Positions 11,733 through 20,736 of a stretch of 64,000 nucleotides of DNA are shown one piece after another. Origin of the DNA: Styela clava (lineage: Eukaryota > Chordata > Ascidiacea > Stolidobranchia > Styelidae); NCBI RefSeq assembly GCF_964204865.1, contig NC_135257.1, positions 13,104,151-13,168,150 on the forward strand, given 5' to 3'. How positions within the stretch are numbered: the stretch's first letter is position 1; each line of letters starts with the position of its first letter. The notes below the pieces were generated by a model. It was given only the letters and a program-made list of their open reading frames with translations. It was not told the DNA's origin and made no database searches. The translations under genes and the position numbers were made by a program.

Positions 11733-14700
11733 TTATTGTTCGTACCCCGCAAGTATTTCTTTCCAATTAGGTTTCAAATTGGATGTGTATACCTTGGGAA
11801 ATTTTTTGTCAAGTTGGTTGATAAAATCGGACCATTTTCGAGTTGTTTTGGGGATAATTTTGTCCTCGCTCGGATCGACTGTTCTATTTTCTATATCTAA
11901 CTTGATTTTGAAGTTGATTATTGCTAATTTGAATATTAAAAATAGTTTTATGGTTATGGTCTGAACTGTCTGGTTGGGCATGGTGTAAGAGTTGTAGAAG
12001 ATATTTTCTTTAGATATTTGTACTGGTATTTTAAGGGTCCTGTTCAGTATACCCGTGGTTTTGGAAAGGTGTCGTGAAATGTAAGAGCAGTGTAAGAAAA
12101 TGTGTAGGGTATTGTCTTCACGGCTTCCACAGAATTTGCATTTTAGCAGTTTTCTTTGGCCGTGCGCATCGCTAAACATAGATCTTTTCCGCGCTTTATT
12201 CCCAAAGATGTACCCATCAGCCACTATTCTGTACGAACATATCTTCTCTTTGTTTGTTGTTTTATGTTTCAGAGTTCTTTGCTTTACGTGAACGCAAGTC
12301 CAATCTATTCCCGTTGGGTATGGAGACTCAGTTTTCAGGTTGTATAGGAGATTTCTGTATATGTCTTTGTGCTTCATGTCAGCCCACTGTTGTTTGGTAA
12401 GATGTATTCCCTTTGTTGTATCCAAATATTTTTGCCAGATTTTGGGGACGAAGGGGAGATGTGGGGTAGAATTTGTATATAAGCTTGGGTTGTTTTTTAT
12501 GATTTTGGATCCTAAAGCATAGACTGCTTCCTGATGCCAAAAAAGGTAAGGTGTATCGATATTGCTTAGTATTTTTATTCGCTCTGCTATACATGCTGAA
12601 ATTTTAATTTTGATATTGGGCATATTTATGCCGCCTTCTAACCATGGCCGTTGTAGCGTGGTTCTCTTTATCGCCTCCATTCCCTCGGGGAACCATAGGT
12701 ATTTAGCAACTAGGTGTTGTACCTTGTTGAGATATACTGGCGGTATTTCTACAAATCTCGCGTGAAATATTATTAGTGACATGATCAGGGAATTTATTAC
12801 TGTTAGTTTTCCAATCCAGGTGAGTTTTCGTGTTTTTAAAAAGTTTAATTTTCTGGTTATTTTGACAAGTGTTTCGTCCCATGTTATTGTTTCCCGCCCT
12901 AATCCATAATATATCCCCAAGATTTTTGCTGTATCTTTATGGTGGGTATTATAGTTGGATTTCCGGAGACGTTGTGCTGCGTCAGTTGTGAAACTCAATA
13001 TCTGGGTTTTATCTATATTAATTTTTTGTCCTGCTGCTTTTTCGTATTTTTGTAATTCAAAGAAGATTTGTTGAATGGAAGTTATATCTCTCACTGCGTA
13101 GGTGGCGTCATCGGCAAATTGGTCCAGTTTATGTGTGAATTTTCCAAGTTTGATGCCATGTATGTCGGAATTTCGTTGTACTGATCTAATTAGTGGTTCT
13201 GCGTTTAGAATGTATAACAACATGCTCAATGGGCATCCTTGTCGAATTCCCCTATTGATTTTGATTGGGGAGCTCATTTTACCGTTAATATCTATGTAGT
13301 TGTAAATTTCTTCGTACATGTTTTTGACGATATTAGTTATTTTGGGGCTGAGGCCGATTTCGTGTAATACTTTAAAAAGGAAGTTATGGTCTATTCTGTC
13401 GAACGCTTTCAAGTTGTCGATCATTACTAAATATCCTGGAATTTGCTTGGTTTGACAGTAGCGGACAACCGCTTCTAGGTTGTAATGGGCATCAAATATA
13501 CTTCGTCCAGGTAATGTACTCTTTTGCTGTTGGCTTACCAATGTGTTGAGTGGAGATTCTAGTCTTTTGGTTAAAAGCCTTGCAACCAGTTTGTAGTCAA
13601 AGTTGAGATTCGAGATCGGTCGCCAATTTTTTAGTAGATTTTTGTTTCCCTTTTTAAATATCAATTTCACTCTGGCATAGTGTGAGCTTTGCGGTAGAGC
13701 GCCGAAGCTCAGGATAATATTAATCATATTCGTCAATTTTTCTTTTATCATGTGCCAAAATGTTGTATAGAATTCTTTGCTTAGCCCGTCAGGGCCGGGG
13801 GATTTATTATTTTTCATATCTTTTATAATAGAGAATATCTCGTCCTCGTTTGTGGGTTTTTCTATCTCTTCGTTTTGATCTTGGCTGAGTTGTGTGGCGC
13901 TCATTTGATTGATATAGTGGTGCTGGTGAGATTCGTCTATTTTACACTTCATGCCCCATAGCTCGTTATAGAAATCCTCTACCGCCTTAGTTACTTCGTT
14001 TTCACTTGTAACTGTCTTCCCGTTTAAATTTTGGATAGAATCCATCGATGTTTGTTTTGCGCGTGTTTTGATCCTATCATAGAAGTACTTCGTTGGTTCT
14101 TCTCCTTCTTCTTGATCTTCTATGCCCGCCAGGATTGTTTTATAATTGGCTTTGTTGTCAATCAAGTTTTTTAGCTGTACCCTAAGTCTTTCCAGTTTTC
14201 TTACGTCTGTACTATTCTTGTTGGCCACTGTATTCGCAATGTTTTGTCTTATCAATTGTTCAGTTATATTGTCTTCTTTTGCTTTTTTTATTGAGTATGC
14301 TATAGTTTGTTTTTTGGTGTTTAGTTTAAAGTTGTCCCACCAATCTAGTAAAGATTCGAAACTTTCAATGTTTATCAAGGCCCTATTATATGTATTTTTT
14401 ATAATTTCGAAGTAATCTTTTTCTTTGTATAGCGAGATATTGTTCCGCCACATCCCCCGACCCCATCTTATATTTTTCAAAACTCTGAGTTTAATATATG
14501 GGCATAGAGCGTGATCGGCTACGGTGTTCACGGCATGTCCTACGTATGTAATTAAGGGGTCGATTTCGCGGGAGTTATAAATTCTATCAATCCTCTTGGC
14601 TTGCTGGTTGGCATTGGATATGAAGGTGTAAATTCTTTTATTCTTATTTCGTTGTCGAAAGGAGTCACTTATCTTGTGCTTTGTTAGGAGAGCGTTGAAA

Positions 14701-15221
14701 ATTTTGGCCGCGGCCGTGTGTTTCTGGTTGGAAGGGTTTAAAACATCTCGGTTGTCTAGGATCACATTAAAATCCCCTAGAACTATCAAGGGGCTTAGGT
14801 AATACATGTTCTCCAAGATCTGCACCAATTCTTTGTAAAACTCTGTTTTCGGTGCGCCGCTCTTTGCGGGGGCGTACACATTTACTATTTCTATGCGAAG
14901 TCCGTCGATTTCTAGCGCTAGGCTGCAACATCTGTGTTTAACGCGAACGGAGTATTGAACGCCTTCTATCAGGGCGTTCTTTACCATTATTGCGGTGCCT
15001 TTCCTGAAGGTTTTGTCTTCGGGATCTAATACGGTAAGCGTGTCAGGGAAAATGTGGTAACCCAGTTTTCCTGCCCACTCTTCTACTATGCTGTTTCTGA
15101 TTTTATTGACCTCCTGTAGGCATAGAATGTCAGGTTTTTCATATGATACGAATTGGGCTAGTTTCGTTTTATGATGGTTAAGCCCGTTTACGTTTATTGA
15201 TATGATTTTCATTTCGCTCAT
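11733..15221 (-). CDS. LINE ORF2 (element 1): AP-endonuclease + reverse transcriptase
   Basis: 1162 residues, uninterrupted. An N-terminal apurinic-like endonuclease has ISINVNGL (8-14), LQE (35-37) and GDFN (149-152). The final SDH motif reads ADH (235-237), a change at a normally conserved residue. The reverse transcriptase holds KSPGPDGL (473-480), NWRPISNLN (532-540), RGIRQGCPLS (657-666) and the catalytic FADD (702-705). A C-terminal zinc-knuckle-like CX2CX8HX4C (CKFC...H...C) lies near residue 1040. This layout fits the Tx1/L1 group. The protein nicks the target and reverse-transcribes the element RNA. It is separated from ORF1 by about 190 bp. Identity with the other three ORF2 proteins is clearly partial, so it is a distinct subfamily. 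Confidence 0.93.
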   Translation of the reverse strand: MSEMKIISINVNGLNHHKTKLAQFVSYEKPDILCLQEVNKIRNSIVEEWAGKLGYHIFPDTLTVLDPEDKTFRKGTAIMVKNALIEGVQYSVRVKHRCCSLALEIDGLRIEIVNVYAPAKSGAPKTEFYKELVQILENMYYLSPLIVLGDFNVILDNRDVLNPSNQKHTAAAKIFNALLTKHKISDSFRQRNKNKRIYTFISNANQQAKRIDRIYNSREIDPLITYVGHAVNTVADHALCPYIKLRVLKNIRWGRGMWRNNISLYKEKDYFEIIKNTYNRALINIESFESLLDWWDNFKLNTKKQTIAYSIKKAKEDNITEQLIRQNIANTVANKNSTDVRKLERLRVQLKNLIDNKANYKTILAGIEDQEEGEEPTKYFYDRIKTRAKQTSMDSIQNLNGKTVTSENEVTKAVEDFYNELWGMKCKIDESHQHHYINQMSATQLSQDQNEEIEKPTNEDEIFSIIKDMKNNKSPGPDGLSKEFYTTFWHMIKEKLTNMINIILSFGALPQSSHYARVKLIFKKGNKNLLKNWRPISNLNFDYKLVARLLTKRLESPLNTLVSQQQKSTLPGRSIFDAHYNLEAVVRYCQTKQIPGYLVMIDNLKAFDRIDHNFLFKVLHEIGLSPKITNIVKNMYEEIYNYIDINGKMSSPIKINRGIRQGCPLSMLLYILNAEPLIRSVQRNSDIHGIKLGKFTHKLDQFADDATYAVRDITSIQQIFFELQKYEKAAGQKINIDKTQILSFTTDAAQRLRKSNYNTHHKDTAKILGIYYGLGRETITWDETLVKITRKLNFLKTRKLTWIGKLTVINSLIMSLIIFHARFVEIPPVYLNKVQHLVAKYLWFPEGMEAIKRTTLQRPWLEGGINMPNIKIKISACIAERIKILSNIDTPYLFWHQEAVYALGSKIIKNNPSLYTNSTPHLPFVPKIWQKYLDTTKGIHLTKQQWADMKHKDIYRNLLYNLKTESPYPTGIDWTCVHVKQRTLKHKTTNKEKICSYRIVADGYIFGNKARKRSMFSDAHGQRKLLKCKFCGSREDNTLHIFLHCSYISRHLSKTTGILNRTLKIPVQISKENIFYNSYTMPNQTVQTITIKLFLIFKLAIINFKIKLDIENRTVDPSEDKIIPKTTRKWSDFINQLDKKFPKVYTSNLKPNWKEILAGYEQ

Positions 15222-15411
15222 TTTAGTAATTTAAATTTAACTCACGTTTTTGACTTCCCTTTGTTTTGTTTCGAGATCCTAGGTACATCCATAATTTATA
15301 TCCGAGTTATAATCCTTATTTATATCCAAGTTATGTCTGTGTGGTTTGTTTTGTATCAATTATCTTTCCTGGTGTCTTTTGATTGGTGGATTGGTTGCCA
15401 CAGTCGATTGT

Positions 15412-16734
15412 TTATGTCTGTGGGCGCTCGGTTGTGGCGGAGGCTTTCTCCTTCTTGGGGTTAGGCGGTGTGCACGAGGATGATGCAGAGCTCAAATTAA
15501 GTCTATCTCGTTTATTTGCGCCACTGGCTTGTCCAATTGGATTGTAGTCACTGTTTCCCAAATGAGCGGGGGCTGAGTTATTAATCCACGTATCAGAAAA
15601 CGAGGAAGAGTCAATGGATTCGTATCCTCTAATCATTCCTTTTACGTACGATTGTCTTGTCATTTCATGTACTATGGGGGTCTGTCCGATTGTTGAAGTT
15701 GGTTTTAACTTTCTTCTAGGTGTTCTCGGTATGTCCAACGGTTTCTCTAACTGGGAGTCGTCTCTGCTCAGAGACCAATCTTTTGTTTCGTCGTTTAAGT
15801 CATCGTTTTCGCAGTTTGAGGAGGTTTCGTTATCGCTTATTGCTTGTGTGCTCTCCTCTTCGGTTTGTGGTTTGCTGTTTGTGTTTGCCTCTTCTCTTAG
15901 CAATGTTGAGGATAGCGGCGAAAGGCACATGCCTGCATTAAGTTGTGGTGCGTTGTGACGGTTTGTATTTATCCCTGTTTTGTTGTTAGTATTAGCGGTT
16001 CTTTTAGATATGTTCCAAGCGGTTGGTTCTTCCTGATTGTGTCGGTCGATACGTTTTTTGCATTGTTTTACGAGGTGTCCTTCCTCTTTGCAGTATCTAC
16101 ATACCGGTGTATTCTGACATGCGACGAATGTATGGCCCTGTTGTAAACACCTGCCGCATGTCGGAGTGTATAACTCTTGCGGGAGATACGTTTTGCATCT
16201 TATTCCATCGAATATGATATAGTCCGGTAGTTTATCCTTGTTAAAGTCTGTGATGAAAAAAGCGGTATAACCGTTATATATTTCCGTGCCTTTGTGCCAG
16301 TTTTTCATTGCGTTTTTAATTTTGCCGCATTCTAGGTTGTTTATGATTGCCGCGGCCCTCGCAAACGGTGTTTCATCGGGTATGCCTTTGATTGAAATTC
16401 TTGTCGGTGTACCTGCGGGTAGCATGAAGTGGATAGGCCTATACATTGAATTCAACTTGCCACCGGTTGCGCTTAGGAACTCATCCCTGCAACTAGACGT
16501 TTCGTTTGATGTAGGTTTAAAGGATATTGTCCAGAGACCTCTTCTCACTTCAAATAATCCTTTTATTTCATTGTAGTACTGGTTGACATCGGGTGTTGTT
16601 TTTAAAACTCCAAGCAGTCCTTCAAAATTTATGTTGTCCTCCGTCTCGATCATCAGAGATCGCGGTCTGTTATTACTTGGTGTGGTCATTACTGGGGGTA
16701 TAGCGGCGACTTTTGCGTAGGCCATAATATCCAA
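15412..16734 (-). CDS. LINE ORF1 (element 1): zinc-knuckle nucleic-acid-binding protein
   Basis: 440 residues. After a conserved N-terminal half shared with the ORF1 at 27094-28626 (for example the segments CKTYLP and YTPTCGRCLQ), there are two tandem CCHC knuckles of form CX2CX4HX4C at about 194-222 (CGRCLQQGHTFVAC and CRYCKEEGHLVKQC). The C-terminal third is polar and low-complexity. ORF1 proteins coat the element RNA to form the retrotransposition particle. It starts with ATG just after a short leader that follows the U2-like segments. The frame is intact. Confidence 0.88.
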   Translation of the reverse strand: MDIMAYAKVAAIPPVMTTPSNNRPRSLMIETEDNINFEGLLGVLKTTPDVNQYYNEIKGLFEVRRGLWTISFKPTSNETSSCRDEFLSATGGKLNSMYRPIHFMLPAGTPTRISIKGIPDETPFARAAAIINNLECGKIKNAMKNWHKGTEIYNGYTAFFITDFNKDKLPDYIIFDGIRCKTYLPQELYTPTCGRCLQQGHTFVACQNTPVCRYCKEEGHLVKQCKKRIDRHNQEEPTAWNISKRTANTNNKTGINTNRHNAPQLNAGMCLSPLSSTLLREEANTNSKPQTEEESTQAISDNETSSNCENDDLNDETKDWSLSRDDSQLEKPLDIPRTPRRKLKPTSTIGQTPIVHEMTRQSYVKGMIRGYESIDSSSFSDTWINNSAPAHLGNSDYNPIGQASGANKRDRLNLSSASSSCTPPNPKKEKASATTERPQT

Positions 16735-16781
16735 AGGTATTTAGACTATCTTGTAATTCCAACTATAACTTGTTCCTAAGG

Positions 16782-16812
16782 CTTGATCTTAGCCGAAGAG
16801 CCGAAGATCGAT
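16782..16812 (-). ncRNA. Diverged U2 snRNA 5'-end-like segment
   Basis: On the minus strand it starts ATCG and ends GGCTAAGATCAAG, matching the 5' end of U2 snRNA with several changes in between (TCTTCGGCTCTTC instead of CTTCTCGGCCTTTT). It lies about 50 bp upstream of the element 1 ORF1 start, so it acts as part of the leader. It may be an older capture of U2, or a U2-mimicking 5' end. Confidence 0.55.
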
Positions 16813-16844
16813 ACTCAGGTCTAGCTAGCATACGACCTACTACT

Positions 16845-16881
16845 GATACTACACTTGATCTTAGCCAAAAGGCCGAGAAGC
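16845..16881 (-). ncRNA. U2 snRNA 5'-end fragment (37 nt, nearly exact)
   Basis: The minus strand reads GCTTCTCGGCCTTTTGGCTA followed by AGATCAAGTGTAGTATC. This is the highly conserved 5' region of U2 snRNA from about nucleotide 4 to 40, recognised from known U2. It then departs from U2. Its 5' end abuts the 56-bp target duplication with a shared GC. It is too short to be a functional U2 gene. It is either a template-jump product joined to the LINE or a remnant of U2 target sequence. Confidence 0.85.
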
Positions 16882-16936
16882 AACACGCACACAGCACGAC
16901 ATCAACCATGAAGCTTCCGATTCATCACATCCGCTA

Positions 16937-19900
16937 TTTTTTTTTTTTTTTCAACGGATCAGAGTTTTTCGAGTCTCGGATCGGTGTCTTAAAGACACGT
17001 CATATCCGAGTTATATCAGTATTGCGCTTCATAAGCATTCTGCTGCGTAAGCAGCAGTTATATGCACAAGGAGGCTTTCGTATCGCCATGCGTCGCAAGG
17101 CAAAGATTTCGGCCCCGAGCTTCCGTACATGCTATGTGCCAAATAGCATGACATCTGCTCAGGGCTTCCGTCGATGCCATGCGTAGCACAGCTCAATTTC
17201 CGCCGCCCCGGTTTCAGTACATACTGTGTGACGACCTTTAGACGCGCACACCCAGCATAACATCCACCGTCAAGCTTCCGATTCATCATTTCCGTGAAAT
17301 TGCTCGATGGTCTTACTCAAAAGTATGCTACCATTTGTGGTAGCGGGGCAGACATTCATTTTATGTTTAGTTGTTAAGCTATGTCTATGTTATGTATCCG
17401 CTTAGAATTTCTTTCCAGTTTGGCTTTATGTTAAGGTGTTCCACGTGACCGTAGTTGTTGCTCTCCATCATTAGGAAACTAAGGAGATTTCTAAGGGTTT
17501 TTTGTAGTATCAAAGGTACTTCTGACTTTTGGATTAGTTTGTTTTTGATGTCAAGACAGGTTTTTAGGGCCACTATCTGACTTTTCAGAATGGCAAAAGC
17601 TTTTGTGTAGAGGATTTGGTATTTTCCTGTGTGGGAGTTGTAGTATATCTCATCTTCTGATACTTTACTTTTTTGTCCACATAGATCTTCTAAAGTGGCT
17701 TGCAACCTCATATAATTTTCCTTTATGAGTGGACATTGCATAAATATATGTTTGGCGTTTTCGACCATTGAATAGCAAAATTTGCAGTTTGTAATTAAAT
17801 TTTCGCCGTGTTTATTTGTGGTAAATCCTTTGTACTTTAGTCTGAGGCCCCACATATAGCCATTTTGCAGTATTCGGAGGGAGACGACTCTTTCTTTATT
17901 TGTTATTTTGTCTTTTAGGAATTTTGTTTTCATTTGGCCAGCTACCCAGTCTATGTTTTCAAAATTGTTTTGTTTAGGAGATCTAATTTCTTTTAATCTG
18001 TTATATATGTCACGGTGCTTTGCGAGTTCCCATTTGTCTTTGGTCCAGTTTATTTCTTTGTAAATTTTTATGAGGTTTCTCCAGTTTTGGGGTGTAAAAA
18101 GTGAGTGTGGCATATTATTTGTAAAGAGTTTCGAATTGATTGTTCTTATGGTGGGTCCAAGGGAGTAGAGGGCTTCTTGATGCCAAAATTGGGTTGGAGA
18201 TTCCAGAAATAGCAGGACTTTTATTTTTTCAACCATTACAGCGTCGATTTTTGCTTTTAGGTCGATCATATTGATCCCACCACATTCCGTTGTCTTCTTT
18301 AAGGTGTCGCGTTTTATGGCTTCAATTTTCTCTGGGTGCCAGAGAAACTTGAAGAGACTGCTCTCTATGTTTTTGAGGATTGATGTCGGAGGCGGTCCAT
18401 TTCCTCTGGCGGGATATAGCAGGAGCGAGACGGCTAGTGAGCTTATAATGATCTGTTTGCCGTACCATGTTAGTTGTCTGTTTTTACTCATATTTATTAC
18501 TTGGTTTATTTTAGTTGTGTTTCGTTCCCAGGTTTTCTGGTTGGCGCATTCTCCGTAAAAGATTCCCAGAATTTTTAGGGTGTCTTCAAAATAAGACGCG
18601 AGTAAAGAGTGCTTCAATTTGACTTTCGATAGTTCATTTATTCGCCAAATAGCGGTCTTTTCCACATTTATTTTCTGTCCGGTGGCTCTTCTGAAACGTT
18701 GAAGTTCATTAAAGATCTGGGTTGTTGATCTTTCGTCCATTACCAGAAAAGTGAGATCATCAGCAAATTGATCTAGTTTGTGCTCTAGTTTACCGAGTTT
18801 GAGGCCTTTGATTTGGTCGGTTCGAATTACGACTCTAGCCAGGGGCTCAACGTTTATCACATATAGCAGCATGCTGAGTGGGCATCCCTGCCTGATGCCT
18901 CTTTTAATCGTGATGGGTCTTAGTAGCTTGCCATTGATTTCCAACTGACTTACTATATTATCGTACATGTTTCTGATTACATTTATAATTTTTTGATTTA
19001 AGCCAATTGTTTTTAGAATTTCGAAGAGGAAATTATGATGAACCATATCAAAAGCTTTATAGTTATCTATGGTTATAATTATTCCGGGTTGGTTGTTGTT
19101 GTTGCAGTAGTTTTTTATAGCTTCTAGGTTGTAGTGAATGTCATGGATTGATCTTTCTGGCATTGTGCATTTTTGTGATGGGCTGATTATGTTTCTTAAT
19201 ATTTCTTTTAGGCGGTCGCTAATTATTTTTGCTATTATTTTGTAATCCACATTTAGATTTGATATAGGTCTCCAATTTTTTAGGTCTAATTTATCTCCTT
19301 TTTTGTGAATTAGGATTACTCTTGCCAATTTTGAACTTTTAGGAAAGACTCCAAACTCTAGTATGATGTTAGCTAGTTGAAGAAATTCGTTTTTAATTAG
19401 TTCCCAAAAAGTGAGATAAAACTCAATGGAGAGCCCATCCATCCCGGGAGACCTGTTTTTAGGCATTGTTCTGATTACATTTCGGACTTCTTCTTCTGTT
19501 ATGGGACTACTGGCTAATGTGTTATTTTCTGTAGAGATTTGGGGCATCACCATTTGGTCTAGGAAATAAAACATATCTTTTTTTTCTGTATTTTCATCGG
19601 TCCCCCATAATTCTTCGTAGAAACCTTTTATTGCTTCGGTGACTTTGTCTACATCCTCGACTATTTGGCCATTGTTAGTTCTTATTTTCTGTATCTGGGA
19701 TTGTTTTGCTCGTGATTGGATTCTTTCATAGAATGTTCGGGATGGGGTTTCGCCTTCTTCTGTATTTGACATGCATGCCCTAATTTTGTCGAATTCTTGC
19801 TTTTCTTTCATTTCTTTTATCAAATACTTTTTTACATCTTCGATTTGGACAAGATTTGTGGGGTCGCCTTCTTTTATCAGGTTTTCTAATTTTTGTTTAT

Positions 19901-20680
19901 GTTGAGCAATTTTGTCTCTTTTGTTTTCCGCCTTGTGATACGAGTAGGATTTAGTTGCTTTTTTTATCCTGTCCTTAACCTGGTCCCACCATTCTTGAAG
20001 GGAGTGGGAGTATTGCAGATCGAACTTTGCTTGTTTGTATATAATTTTTATTACCTCACTATAATTTGGATCTTTATACAAATTTATGTTGTTTCTCCAC
20101 ACCCCTTTTCCCCATCTGATCTTATCTGAGCCTTTTATTTTGACATAGGGCAAAAGCGTGTGGTCGGAGAGTAGGTTGATCTTATAGCCACATTCATCTA
20201 TAAATGCGTCCAACATTTTGCTATGGTATACTCTATCTATCCTGCTTCCGTAGTTTTTTCTAACGTATGAGTATGTCTTGTTATTGGGATATTTTGTTCT
20301 GAAAGAGTCCGAAATATTTTTGTCTTTTAAAAAGGTTGCTAGACATTTTTCTGCGGCGTTTGGAGCATATATTGATTTAGACCATACATCCTTATTGCTA
20401 AGAACGCAGTTAAAGTCGCCAATGATGATATATTTGTTATTGTAATCGTGTTGATTGATTATGTCTGCCATTTTTTGGATGAAGGAAGTTTGGCCGTATC
20501 CCCTTATTGCGGGTGCATATATATTAAATATCTTTATAGAATCTTCATCAAACTTTATGTCCAGGCTTTCTAGGCGATAAGGTATATGTATCTTGTGACT
20601 GTTTGAGACGAGAGTTGCTTTTACGAGGATAGCTGTGCCCTGACGGAATCGTTTTCGCGCTAGCCCCCTTATGCTATTGC
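16937..20680 (-). mobile_element. Tx1/L1-like LINE 'element 2': 5'-truncated copy
   Basis: A-tail (T-run 16937-16951), a 3'UTR of about 430 bp with the conserved hairpin and the subrepeat block, then ORF2 truncated within the endonuclease domain at about 20680. Duplicated catccgcta flanks it (16928-16936 and 23377-23385), if the later element 3 is removed. So it entered the right-hand target copy left by element 1 or element 4. It lacks ORF1 and a 5'UTR. Confidence 0.82.
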
Positions 20681-20684
20681 TCAT
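17385..20684 (-). pseudogene. LINE ORF2 (element 2), 5'-truncated, otherwise open
   Basis: 1099 codons open. The apparent start Met comes from the target-site sequence GCGGATG, not from the element. True homology begins around residue 10, at a position corresponding to about residue 70 of the element 1 ORF2, so the first endonuclease strand and its LQE motif are missing. Remaining endonuclease motifs GDFN and SDH are present. The RT has NRSPGMDGLS, NWRPISNLN, RGIRQGCPLS and FADD, and the C-terminal CKFC...H...C zinc motif is kept. Without the N-terminal endonuclease residues it should be inactive for target nicking. No internal stop has accumulated, indicating a young copy. Confidence 0.88.
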
Positions 20685-20687
20685 CCG

Positions 20688-20689
<2 letters not shown>

Positions 20690-20736
<47 letters not shown>

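Larger units (their letters stand above)
11454..16880 (-). mobile_element. Tx1/L1-like LINE 'element 1': complete copy with U2-like 5' end
   Basis: Minus-strand order: U2-like leader (16782-16880), ORF1 (15412-16734), ORF2 (11733-15221), a 3'UTR of about 250 bp with the conserved hairpin, and an A-tail (T-run 11454-11479). It is flanked by an exceptionally long identical direct repeat, 11396-11452 and 16880-16936 (56-57 bp), which comes from the distal end of unit B. This repeat is read as the target-site duplication. It sits at the same catccgct site used by elements 2 and 3. Intact frames indicate recent activity. Confidence 0.85.

Noticed and set aside
16845-16881. Possible functional U2 snRNA gene
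   Set aside because: Only about 37 nt match; the branch-site pairing region, Sm site and 3' stems are absent, and it is fused to a LINE.
12100-20129. Many plus-strand frames opposite the LINE ORFs
   Set aside because: They are antisense shadows of the long minus-strand ORF1/ORF2 frames.
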